Shown here: positions 1-12,210 of the stretch, piece after piece
How positions within the stretch are numbered: position 1 is the stretch's first letter
Layout: the number at the start of each line of letters is the position of its first letter
Source: Ignelater luminosus
Taxonomy: Eukaryota > Arthropoda > Insecta > Coleoptera > Elateridae
NCBI GenBank assembly: GCA_011009095.1
Contig: VTPC01001015.1
Location: 1 to 64,000, forward strand
Length of the DNA: 64,000 bases
Reading direction: 5' to 3'
Made by a program: the position numbers and the translations under genes
The notes under the pieces: model-generated
What the model was told of the DNA's origin: nothing
Seen by the model: the letters and a program-made list of their open reading frames with translations, nothing else
Databases searched by the model: none

Positions 1-1960
1 CTGTGTACTATTTCTCCTTACTCGGAACCAAGACTACCGATCGGCAGGCCGGGTGTATTTTAAATAAATTCTCACCATTTGTTACCTACACAAACACTGC
101 GCTCGTTAAAATTACAATGGTCATTTTTGTTTCTATTTATATCTTAATACAAGCTTCAAAATTTTAAACAAAAGGAGTTTATGTCTCATAAAACTCCAAC
201 TTTTAGATAGATTGTTTAATAAATGAACCCATAAATAGGATTAATACGAATATATTTATTATGACCTTCCAGTTACCTACATAACTTTAATTCAGAAACT
301 TTTTATGAAGGAAATAATAATGGTGTTAGTACATAAACTAAAACTCCTACAAAATCGTTAACAATGAGTACCATAGTAAAGGGAATATAAACTAACCTTA
401 AAAAGGTACTTATAGTAGTACTGCATTCTAGGTTACCAGTTAATTTTAAATTAATCTTAGCCTGTACAGTTCCTGCAATTAATATCGTTCAACTTTCTTT
501 ACTGTCATTAAACCTTGACTTCTTAATCTCTTGAAATTGTTTTAAGTAATAAACTCGTACACTTACGTTACAGTAACTACTTGAAGTAAGAAATTTCTTC
601 AATTAACACAAGTGTGTAAAAATTGTCAGACGTATTAGTCAGAGACATTCCCGATAAAACTTAACGTATTTTATTAGTTTTCCTTCCTTTCTTTTCTTTC
701 CTTTCTCTTTTTTTATTTCACAACGTCTTTAAGCAGCAGAGCTAGTTTGAGTTTTAGTTGTTAACAATTAAATTACCGTTTGTGTAAATTTTAATCTTTA
801 CGTTGTAGGTAGCTGAAACAGCACGTGTGCATATTTTTTATTTTCTTTAACAACGCAAGATTACGCTGTGATTGATATCTTTACACTATTTATTATTGTT
901 TTATTGTTTTTTTCTTTCAAGTTAACTTTCACATTCGTGAACTGACAGATATTGTACGCGCTGCTGTTGCTGCGGTAATTTAAAATTTAAATCCTATAAC
1001 CCACTTTTAATTTGAACCAAATACTATTGTTTGTAAAATAACATATACGTAAGTAACGTCAATTGAATTGTGTCGAGCGTGTTAGTACGGATTTCTGCAT
1101 TCTTTTAACAAGTTAGCTTGACAATGGCAGAACATATCGATTAATAAACGTGACATATTCGTGATGCCGATGATGTTATGTGATATCACAATAACATAAT
1201 TAGGTGAAAGGTTCTATTGAGTAGATTATCTACAAATATTGACCCTTTGTAAGAGAATTTCCTTATTTGATAACAAACAGAAATCTGTCACGATAAATAT
1301 TTGAAACGGAAGAACATATTTTCAACATTCTTTTTTTAGCTCAGACAATTGACACGTGTATGATATCTTTTAGAACAAAAGATACGATAAGATTTCTCAT
1401 AATGTAGGATTTAATAAAATATGGAATGTACACATCCGTACAAATCCCATTGGAATTTTCTATTTATAAAGAAAATGTAGATATTCTTTTATTTGTCCGA
1501 TCTTTTGTGTTGTAGTGAAACGTGAAAATTAGCTGCGAATTTACGGCAACATTAACTAAAAATAATTTTGGCTTAACAATGGTCAAGTTAAATTTATGTG
1601 CCCATTGAAATCCCTCTTGATTGCGAATAGTACGGAATGTGTGCACGGCCTATTGTAAATAGCTAATTGTGAAATGTGTCGTATTGTATTAAATCGAAAA
1701 TTTCCTGAATAGTATGTCAACAACAAAGTTGTAAAGCGTTACGTATTGGTGCATTTATTATGTATAAATGACTAAATAATGAGAAAACAACTTCTGATTG
1801 ATTTACAGAAATTTCCTGTATTAATATTACAATCAAGATGTGAACTTCATGGGAAAAAATCAAATTCAATTCATTACAATAAAGAAGCTGCAAAAAAACA
1901 TCGCTCTTGCTTGAGAAAACCTTTTTTCTTCTTCCTGTTATTTCTAGGCAATTTACTTGT
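1..1960. other. AT-rich non-coding DNA, no gene seen
   Basis: No coding region is supported here; the short open frames lack recognisable motifs. A pyrimidine-rich run of C and T lies at about 678-712. Nothing else stands out. Confidence 0.6.
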
Positions 1961-2146
1961 AAAAAAACGTTTCCCCTTTCTAGCATAGTCATGTCATCCT
2001 GCCATTTAGACTCTTTTAAAAACTAACCCAGATCAGTTAAGTTCTACCGCCCCATATGTAGTAACATTACAATTCAGGTTAGTGTCAACTGTTACGTGCT
2101 TCTTATTCATTTATTCACATCTTCAGTTTCCTTCTTCACCATTTAG
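1961..2146. repeat. Direct duplication, copy A
   Basis: About 186 bp that recurs almost unchanged at 2374-2540. Both copies begin in an A-run followed by CGTTTCCCCTTTCTAGCATA and end in CTTCTTCACCATTTAG. Copy A carries about 18 bp (around 2039-2057) that copy B lacks. The copies are about 413 bp apart, with unrelated sequence between them. No coding content is recognised; the short open frames across both copies end in the same peptide only because the DNA is duplicated. Confidence 0.85.
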
Positions 2147-2373
2147 TTTAATGTCAACAAGCTGGATAAGCCATTTTTGATGGGAGGGAAAGAATAGGTA
2201 TCCTTTTGGTAGTGCTTGTTATTACAATGCCATTGTCTCTTGAAAGAATATCAAATGGGAAAAGAAGAAGAAACGGAATGCATTTCGTACTTTCAGCTGG
2301 TAATGTCGTTTCTTCTGCTTCCAATGTATGCACATCGTAAGCAAAACGGAGCGAAAAAACCAAGGACTTATAA

Positions 2374-2540
2374 AAAAAAACGTTTCCCCTTTCTAGCATA
2401 GTCATGTCATTCTGCCATTTACTCTTTTAAAAACTAACCCAGATCAGTTATGTAATAACATTACAATTCAGGTTGGTATCAACTGTTACGTGCTTCTTAT
2501 TCATTTATTCACATCTTCAGTTTCCTTCTTCACCATTTAG
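2374..2540. repeat. Direct duplication, copy B
   Basis: Second copy of the segment at 1961-2146, about 167 bp, with a few substitutions and an 18 bp deletion relative to copy A. High similarity with a small indel suggests a fairly recent local duplication, or two insertions of one short dispersed repeat. Which of these cannot be told from two copies. Confidence 0.85.
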
Positions 2541-4149
2541 TGGATTACAATTCCATTACCATTAACCATTTCGCTTTTGCCTTCTTTAAGTTTACTTGTT
2601 AGTTACTCCTGCATCAACCAAGCACTGCTAATGTCTTGATGACTAATTTAAAGACCAAAACTCTAAAGATTTTCAAAACCAACTGTTGCTAATCAGACCG
2701 ATTCGGTTGAAGAAATCTTCAGGTTCATTTCAATTGTTCAAAATTTAGATCAGACTCAACAAGGGTCATCTATTATCTTCTTCCAGACATTTAGTGGCGC
2801 TTGGTCTATAATGGCAAAGTTAATTTTGCACGTTTTTGATTTTATATGCTTGATATGCAGGACTCAACTTAGTATGAGACCAGTTGTGATCAAAGGTTGA
2901 AAACACTGCAGACTGGGATGCAAGCTTCGACTCGATTTAGGCCCTGTTTCACCCTTTCTTTGGGATTTCATCTTTCTTCAGTCGACTGTCTTCAATTCAA
3001 ATGCTGATGTATTCGTGAAGTTACTGAAAAACATCAGCATGGAGCTTCGTAATATCAAGTTGAGATCCTTAAAAGTCTTGAACAGTGATGTATGGTCTTG
3101 AATAGTGAATATACTGAGGTACAGAGTCTTAATTAGAAGCAATTTCACATTACGTGGCACGCTTAGCACTAAGAAAGTAAAGCTAGTTGTGACGCTGTAA
3201 TACTTTGAATTCTAGGATCTCTTAATTTCCACCAAATGATTTTATTATAATTATAATGATTTTTATTCGAATCGAATTAATTTACTGGATTTGTTTGATA
3301 CCAAGAAGAAATCTTCCAATCCTGCAACATCATAAAATTGAGAAACTGATACCGTGAACAAGCAAATTAAAGGTTGCATTTAAAAAGCGTATCTGTTTAT
3401 TTCTGCTACTCTCTTCTCCATAGTTTTGCAGTTTTATCTAATCCAGCCAGACTATCCAATATAATTAAAACGAATTCTTGAGCCTTTTCGAGCTTAAGTT
3501 GCCCAAATTGTTCGTAGTTGGAAATGTCAGGCGTGAAAAGTCATTGGTTAGTTCCGAGAATGATTATATGTAAAGGTCTACATGATCTTCACTCGATGTT
3601 ATCGTATAGTATCTAGTATACGTATAGCACAAACAGCCAAATACTGAAGACATCCAGTTTCAACTTGAAAAATTAGTAAATGATTTCTTTTCTGTATTAT
3701 AAAAGTTGCAACTGTTGGTTGAAAGTCTACAATTCTCGTTGCTGGAAAGCTGTGAAACAAGTTTTACTTAAATTGTACGAGTTAAATCCTTGGGAATTGG
3801 AGACTTGAAGTTAATAAAATAATTGGATGGAGTCTTTGATAAAATGATGAAATAATTAAATTTGGTTGAAAAATTGGTGACTCCCAAGGTTTTGATGTTG
3901 CTGCGTCTTCGTCCTGAAGCTTGAAATGGAGTTTTTTAAATAATTAATTTTCGTTGTATCGTTGAACGGTAGTTTTTCCTTTTGTAGTTGGACCCTCTAT
4001 CGACCGATTGATTGGAAGTTGGATGACTTCTAGACCCAATCTGTTGCCTCTTCTTTTTCTTTTACTTGTCTTTCTTTCTCGAACTTGAACGTATTTGAGC
4101 TCCAAACTTTGCAAACGGGCATAAATCCTTTACCAAGCTCTAGTGCCTT
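2541..4149. other. Unassigned sequence, possibly decayed transposon
   Basis: No gene recognised. The base composition is less extreme than in the flanks, and the minus strand has a 63-codon open frame (2978-3169) that I could not match to a family. It may be an old mobile-element remnant; this is inference only. Confidence 0.3.
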
Positions 4150-4790
4150 GTCCTTCAGCGGACTTGTAACTGTGTTATCCTTCAGCGGACTTGTAGCTTT
4201 GATGCTTCTTACCCTAAGAAGATACTCCTGTAACGGTTCCGGCTAGATATGCCATGATGAGTCCTTCAGCGGACATTGCTTGCTTTTGGCCCAGCTTCTG
4301 GTGAACGGCTCTGTTGCTGCAACTTCTGTAAGCCGCCTTGTGTGTGCACCCGCTTCGTGTGGCGAGTGCTTGGTATGTGTCCAGGTTAGGGACTTGGAGC
4401 AGCTTCTGGTGAACCGCTTTGTTAGACAGTTGGGGTTAAAGTGGTACTGGAAAATGAAATCGTACGAAGCAAACCGGCGGGTGCTACTACAAGGACGCCG
4501 AAAATGGAATCTTCAATACAAGGGCGCATCATAAATGTCTTCTGATAGTGGCGATAGCCTTGCTGGATTTGTGGAAACTAGCTTTTGTCAAAAAACGGCG
4601 AAGGATGACGAAGAGCGAGATAGGAAAAAAAGCGAAGGTTTTCTGGATGATACTGAAACATCCAATGATGTCCAAGGGCTCCGAAGGTGGCTACGACAAT
4701 CCCAGGAATCAATGTTATTATACCTGCGATGGTGTTGTTGTAAATGACGGTTTTAATATGAGTATGAGTAGATTTCTGAAGATCTAGCTA
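4150..4790. repeat. GC-richer patch with internal short repeats
   Basis: A block clearly richer in G and C than its surroundings. TCCTTCAGCGGACTTGTA occurs at 4151-4168 and 4178-4195, and its first 13 bases again at 4262-4274. A 24 bp segment at 4292-4315 recurs at 4400-4423 with two changes. Two overlapping frames of 70-80 codons (4535-4747 and 4548-4787) rich in lysine, arginine, glutamate and aspartate cover the second half. I recognise no domain. It may be an old transposon fragment or a decayed coding exon; neither is shown. Confidence 0.5.
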
Positions 4791-7700
4791 TAAGTTAGAA
4801 AGGTTGAATTGATGATATCATTCTCGTAGTCGAGAAGATGAGGTGATTCTGCCGGCACTTAATTACGTCACTGAACTGTAGCATAGTCTGCACCCTTCCT
4901 CAACAGAGAAGCTTGAATATAAGATTCATATACGTTTCATGATACCCTATAGATATAAAAAAGTAGTTAGTAGTCAGATCATCACGGAAGTTAAGCTTAT
5001 ATCGATGTGATATGCTTTCACAATATTTTACGAGTTCACTCTTTTTCAGGTTGGTTACTCGATCAAAGGAATAAAACAAGAAGTCAAGAGGGAAGCTATA
5101 TATATGTAGATTAAAAGAACTATGATGGTCTTTCGGCAAGTTTAGTGCTGAGATACATATTTTGCTGTCTTTGAATATGTGTGAGCTATTTAAGTTATCT
5201 TCTCATGAACGTAAAATATAACAAAAATGGCCAAGTATTTAGATAAATGTTTTCACATTTCGTAAAAACTGGAGTCTCTCAAGAAAGACCACATAATTTC
5301 TGTAGAATTGCATTGTTTTAAGGCAATGCCATCTTAGATCCTAACAAGGGAGTGCACTTGTACATTCCAATGTGACATTATAGCGAGAGTTTGTATGCAA
5401 CGTATGTAGTTGTGATCTCCGGTTCGCCCTCCGACATTAGTTGTAAAACTTAAATAAGTGTACATTATAGAAGAAAACAAAGGTAATTTGTTGCCGGTTT
5501 TATTATTAAGGTTTTTTGCTCCTTCTTCTTTCCGGCAGTCACGCGAACATTCTTAATGTTAATGATTAATATAATTTTTCTTAATTTAAAATTTAAAACA
5601 CCTTTTTTCTACTGTTATTACATATTTTATAACACGATACAAGTTTTCAAGTTAAACCTAGGACAACGCACTCTTCGTTCGTATTACAATTACATCGTCA
5701 CGTTGGCATAATACACTACGGTGTAGTTTTGCAATTTCACAGTAACTTGCAACTTGCGGTTTAACATTAATTATTACAAGTTCAATGCTTTCCATTTTGC
5801 AACACTGACAGGTTTTTCGACGTGTTCACAACTTGACGTGAGAGTAACTTTCTAGCAGCAATTTGTTTTCTTAGAAATGAAAATCTAATATAATCAATAT
5901 AATAGTACCGTGGACATCCATTAGGAATTCCTATACAAGGTTTTTCTAGGTACTGCCGTTATTACTTCTCTTGTCATCTACAAAAATTCAAATTGCCTTT
6001 CTCCTTAATCGCTATTTAGAGTTACATGTCACGTTTACCACGTTGTAAACCCTTATAATTTGTCAGGCTTCTTTCTACCATAGCACGTTTATGACCTGCA
6101 ATATTTATATAAAGGTTGACTTTTACCTTTAAAATGCCTCTTGTTGATTTTTTGAGGATACATTCTCAACTGTATTATAACTAGAGAGAACCATTTTAAA
6201 GCAAATTAAGGAAGAATTGTTGCTTTTTAAACGGACACGTAGTCGTGTAAAGGTGAATTTTACGACTTCATTATCCTACAATTTTTCAGACAGGTACTAT
6301 AATATATATAAAAAAAAACATTTATATTATGTCCCATCCTTGTTTATTTTGTTCTAAATATGCAGTCAACGATGTGACAGTGAAAGCCCTTAAATAACAA
6401 TAATTATTAACATTCATTTTCAAGACTCATAACCACATATAAAAAGGGGAAAGGTTACAAGAATTAATAACCGTAACTGATTTCTATTTAACATTAAAGT
6501 ATTCTTCAGTTAAAATAATCATCCTTGGGTTTAACTTTTAATGTTCTTCCTCAAGAGAGAACAATGTCGCATATAATACATCGTAAATGCGAGTTATTAG
6601 GTGTGTACGCTTTCATATTATCTGTTCATTAACCTCCACATGCTCTCCTAGAAAACAATGACAAGTTCACTTAAAACTTACATGTATATATATGCATGTA
6701 TAAGTGGCATTTCTAAAATTTTCTAAATTTATTGCACATCATCATCATGCATATAACTTCTACAATGAGGTTACAGTTACTTACACCTGAATTACGTGGA
6801 TTGTTTAACAAGACATCCATTTAAACTTTTTGAATTTTTTATGTAACGTAGTGTATTTATTACAGACATAAATTTTACAGTAACAAGTAAAGAAGAAATA
6901 AGGTCAGGAATAAATTTTCATATAAAGTATAAAAGAAAAAAATTTAAAAATCTGAATTGTAAATTTTTTTATATTTTTGTTTGTCTTATTATTATTACAA
7001 TGTCGTCTCAGGCATGTTCCTAAAATGCACACAATAAATCTTGGATAGATAATTTTCATTGAAAAACTAGTCGATGATGTCATTGACAGATCGGAACATA
7101 AATGTGCATTTTTTTCTTCTTCATATTATCAGAGATGGTCATCTTGAAACTTGAAACTTGTGCATGTTACAAACAACCATAATTATTTAGAAACAATTCT
7201 GCAATTTGTGAAGGGAAATCAGATATATAAATGCATAAGAAAAAAATGTTCAGCTAGAGAAACGTGTGAAAAGTGGGTAATACAGTGTGTTTATGAATGA
7301 AAACTTATATTGGTGACAGCGTGTGTCCTTTCATCGATGACAGTATTACAGATGTCATAAATTACTTATATGTTATTTACAAAAACACGCTTTTAATGTT
7401 GAAAAATGACCAGGATCTTCATTTAGGATTTTCAGGTATCAGGTTATCGTCGAAGTTTCACATTTTAATATCCTCCAACAATTATATTCGTAACGGTTTC
7501 CTTAAAGTAAAAGCTTTCGGTTGCGATCATTTCTGTAATGAGACCACCTCTACAAAAAATCAAACCTTTCATGAACAGAAATAAAAATAATAATTTGATA
7601 CGTGATGTTAATATCGTACTACACATCTGTTCCTCTAAAGTAACCACCTCTACTTAAAACCAAAGAAGGTGGTCGTCTTAGCCAAGTTTTACTGTACATT

Positions 7701-9256
7701 TTTTGTAATCGATATAATGAAGATATAATTGAAGTTCTAATAATGATAATAGTCTGTGCTAACTTGGTGTAGTCAGTCAGCAACCTGACTTTTAACTTGT
7801 AAATCTTCTGCTGATCCACCTTGCTAATCGGACCAAACGATGTAGTGTAGTTTTTAAATTATTAATGTACCAACAAGTAGATCTAAACTCTTCGCAGTGA
7901 TATAGATTAATAAAATAGACCAAGCTGTTCTCTTAAGAGCAACTCTGGTTTGTTACTATAAAATATGAGTAACTCTTGATCTACTAAACAAGTCACAAGG
8001 CATCATTGCATCATATAATTGTATTGGCAGACAGAGTTGTGATTACCCATTATCTCCATTAAGCTGTAACTAGTGAACTTGACTTGTAAGCTCTTTGCCT
8101 ACTTCAAGAGTTTCTCTACTGCATCATATAGGCATCCTGCATCGTGCTCCTCTTTTCTAATAATAATAAAAGTTAAATTGATGTGTAGCAGGTTATCTAT
8201 GGTTGTGCTTGGTTCTCTCTATTAGGTAGAGGTCGTAGATGTTGTATGGCATTCAAGGCCATTTCAAAAAATCTTTTTCCAAAATCAACTTGCTTGTGAA
8301 GTTATCATAGGCGTCGCGAGGAAGATGCAAAAAGGTAAGGTTAAAAATCTTTCTAGAAATCTAACAAGAAATTCTGACTAAATGACAAACACATTGATTG
8401 CTACTCGACCTATTGACCTCATTTCTGAAAAGGTGTCTTATGCCAACCGAGAAAATGTTGAATCCATGATACGGTTTGAATCTGAAAAACCTTATCCAAT
8501 CAGGAAGTTTGGCCTACATACTGTCTTTATTTCATGCTGGAAATTCGGGCATGCTATCGTCTACCAGCTTAAATCTTGGTATTATGAAATTGAGTCTTCT
8601 GTCTATTATTATTCTGCATAGAAGTTTAGACCAAGAGGCTAAAGCATCTGTGCTTTTTCCTGAAATTAGTTTTCGTTTATTATGTTTGATTCCCTGTTCC
8701 GGCTGCCGGATTTCAAATCTCAAATCAATTACTAATAAAATAGTCTCAAATCTGGAGGAATAAGTTTGTCTAGACTGCATCAGGAATTGTGATGATCAAA
8801 AATTGAAACTTCTTCTGATCGCCAATAAAATAATAGAGATTTGAATGTGAGAGACAGTTAATTTTAAAGTTGAACAGAACACTCTTGGTGATTGATCTTG
8901 AATAGCAGAAGTTTACGTTGAGGGAGCGAACGAATTAGAGTTTTGTGCGACAAGGGGAATTCTTGATAAATATTATATTTTTAAATAAGTTAAGTAACTA
9001 TCTTACGTTCTTCTTCAGTGTTTTGATAGAAAATAATTTTAGTTGTATGCGTGATTCGCAAACTATACATTATTTCGTAACAACTTTAATAATGTCATTA
9101 AAGATTGATTAGGAATGATACAGTTATAAACTTAGAACAGTGGAGCGTTATCAATAATTATCAATTAACTATCACTGTTACTTAATTGCTAGTTAAAAAT
9201 AATTTTTTGTTTTCATTTAGAACTGGCTCATAATTAAAATTTATGATTTTTATCAT
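4791..9256. other. AT-rich non-coding DNA
   Basis: No gene supported. The one notable item is the transposon-like end at 7646-7694, listed separately. Open frames at 7297-7584 and 8382-8780 have no recognisable motif, overlap on both strands and look like chance. Confidence 0.5.
7646..7694 (-). mobile_element. Possible pogo/Tigger-type MITE end
   Basis: Read on the minus strand, this starts TA|CAGTAAAACTTGGCTAAG and continues into GACGACCACC and AGAGGTGG. Pogo/Tigger-type terminal repeats commonly begin CAGTAnAACnT next to a TA target. The phrase ACCACCTCTAC also occurs upstream at about 7543-7553, so a scrambled or partial second end may be present, but I could not find a clean inverted partner. 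Assignment rests on the terminal pattern only. Confidence 0.25.
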
Positions 9257-12210
9257 TTAACAATTTTTACAGTTGCCATGCTGAAGAAAAGAGTACTCTG
9301 GAAACAATAGATATGAAGAAAAGAAGCTAACTTGTTTTTGTCTCTTTTTTTTGTCCCTAAAACGTAATTTGGTTGTGGTAAAGCAAAGAATCGTACGCCA
9401 ACGAGGGTGTAGTCTGGTGGTCAATAGATGAGACGGAATGACACGAACCATGTACGACGCAGACGGTCTGTTACTTCCCGTGGATTGGCGCGGAAGGTCG
9501 ACGTAGTATTGGAGGTAATCTAGACGTGAAGGTCCAAGTGGAGTTAGAGGCATTTCCCAATAATAATAATCTCTTTCTGATGAGAGCAGAAAACTAACCC
9601 GGTTGCTGTAGACGGTTCTTCTTCCAGTGGTAACATGATCCATAAACTCCAGTCAATACGGCAAACTGGAAAGTGGGCAAGGTACACTGCCATCTAACGT
9701 TCTCATCCGTTTGAAACACACATGAAACATGGTATCACAAGAAGAAGCCTGAAACTAAACATCCTGGTCAACTGATGGTAAAGTCGGCAGCGAACAGTGG
9801 CGTCTGAAGCGCCGACGTCAAAGATTCGTAGTCTAGTAAAAGCCGTGAACTGTTACTCGTAAAATATTGCTGTCAAAGAATTGTAGAGAGACGCTGTACC
9901 TAAGTTTCTAGCTTTGCTAGAGAACTCTTTATAGTTCCGCTTGGAACTTAAGTCGGCAGCCTAGAACTACGTAGTTAGGGCATCGTACACACGCGTGTCA
10001 AATCTTCCTGTCTTGCCGCTTACTGTTCTTCCATTATGAACTTTGTTTGTTCAAACCTAGAAACTCCATTAGAGCTACCATTGGAAACTGGAAAGACTTG
10101 TTTTGGTGATAATCGTACATAAGATCACAATGAGAACGAATGTCCCAAACAGCGTCTCTCAAGAATCCCCACTGGATTAACTTACTAAAACAATGGAAGG
10201 ATCCTCACATACAGTGCCCCTATTTGAATTCCTCGATTTTAGAAACTAAAGCCCAAACACTTTTTCTGTGTCCCTTCTTCTACCAGATTGGGGATAATGA
10301 CTCATAGTTCCTATTAAACCCTATTGGGATCATGTATTTAAAAAAACCATCACAATCGGCTCGGTTCTTTTCGAGATCTAAAAACCAAAGAGATCTAGTA
10401 TAACAGAAAACAAGTATGGACAAAAAAAGGCCATTTTTGGTCCTTTGGCGACCTCCATTGAAATACTCCGGAAGAAACAACTACAAACAAATATGTATTG
10501 ACCACAATAAATCTCATTTGAAAGGAAGAAAAGATTAAATTATCTGGAATTACTTTGAAAGACTGTACGTGCAAAGGCTGCTATCAACAGTTACTTTCTC
10601 ACAACTTTGTGGTTGAAGAAAAATGTAAACCTTGCACCACATCTGTTACGTCTGATTGGTCCCATCTGGCTAAAATAAATGTCTGTAGATCTCAAAATAT
10701 CTAGAATCTACGGCTTGTAATGATATCGTCGTCATTCGTAAGCTCTAATGGAGTAGTCATGTTTAAATCAATAGGATTCAGAAACAAATTATAGACGGTA
10801 TTGAGTGTAATTACTAAAAAAATAGTCGTGAATCACTTTAAAGAAAAAAAAATATCGTTACTAGAAGAATCGCCTGCGAAATTTGGGCAACACGAAAAGT
10901 CTGGTTAGCCCAAGAGTTCTGGTTGGTCAAAATAGACAAATCTAAAGAGAAATTTTTATAGTCTCAAACAAATCCCAATATGAGTTGGCCTTATGATGGA
11001 TTATTATTAACGCGTGTCTTCTAACCAAAATAAGAATTTACCTAAGTTATTTCAGATAATAGAAAGGAATTACGCCAAAACCATGACTGAAGCTATCAAA
11101 GCTGGACCAGTAAAGCAGCAACAAAAACTACAGCCAAGACACTCACGTTACCAGTTAGAAAGTTGAAAAAAGGGTAAGAGGAACTAATTAAAGAAAGGAG
11201 AAGTCCAGTTCTACTAGGTGATTCTAAAAAGTTAAAACTTTTTGGCCTGACCAAAAATGGAATTTGCAAATTTGCTTTTGAATGAACAGAGGCTAACGAA
11301 ATAAACCAAGTTTTAAATAGAGAAAAGGAAAAAATTAGAAATGGTTCTAGAGTTTTCAGAAGACACACTTTGAGCTATTTCTGCGCAAGCCAAAGACGAG
11401 AACTTGATGACAAAAAATCGTACACAACCCTTCAAAAATAACTGCCCGAACAGGCAAGATACCAAAGATGCCGAAAGAGGGAGGAATGTAACAACAGCTA
11501 TAGCCACGAGGAAAGGTGAGCAGTTTGTCCTAATCATCTCTCAAATCGGAATAGCTTCGGAATTATCACATGGAGTTCCTCGCAGGTCAACCAAAGGAAT
11601 GGATAAATGGTTAATTGTTTGCTAAATAAGTTAAGAGTAGAAAATCTTGCTCTACCAGAAGACCATGTCGAGCTATACATTATTGAATGATGTGAAATGT
11701 AAGTTTCACAATCACAAAAGTAGAAGATGGATTCATAATCAGCCTGGAAAGTAGCGAGATCCCAGCAGGTAAAAATTAATTTTTTCTGATTGAATGTATT
11801 TCCCAGTTATGCTACTGATATGACCATGAAAGTCAAGAAACCAATTATGGATGTGTGGACAACAGTCAAAAACAAGGGATTTTTTCAAAAAATCTCTTCA
11901 CCCCTCCAAAAAAAGTGAGAAGTTACCGTCTTGAGAAACAGATAGCCAATCAAATTTTGAGAATGAGGAGATTAGTGGTGGCTTCGCCAACAATACTTCC
12001 TGGGGCCGTACTTCAGGGAAGGAAAAAGTTCATATGATATAGCACCACTTCCCAAGTTAAGCACAAGAACAGGAAGAAGATTAAAGGGAGAAAAGCACCT
12101 AAAAATAAAAATACTTTAAAAAAAACGATTCTAGAGATAAAATATGGTAGTGAGCCTTTATCAGCAGCAAAAGTAAGACAATCTGGAAGAAATGTTGAGT
12201 CTTAGTCTTA
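9257..12210. other. Degraded unassigned region, perhaps old transposon
   Basis: Less AT-rich than the flanks around 9400-10050. It carries a 128-codon minus-strand frame (9257-9643) without known motifs. Near 12040-12190 the plus strand reads as a broken basic peptide (APLPKLSTRTGRR ... KKTILE), loosely like the C-terminal tail of CENP-B/pogo-type transposases. No catalytic motif was found, so no element is named. Confidence 0.25.

Noticed and set aside
9575..9600. CTGATGAGAGCAGAAAAC, which looks like a hammerhead core
   Set aside because: There is no stem II between CTGATGA and GAAA, and no partner strands for stems I and III.
9257..9643. 128-codon minus-strand open frame
   Set aside because: No family recognised. 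Kept only as part of a degraded unassigned region.
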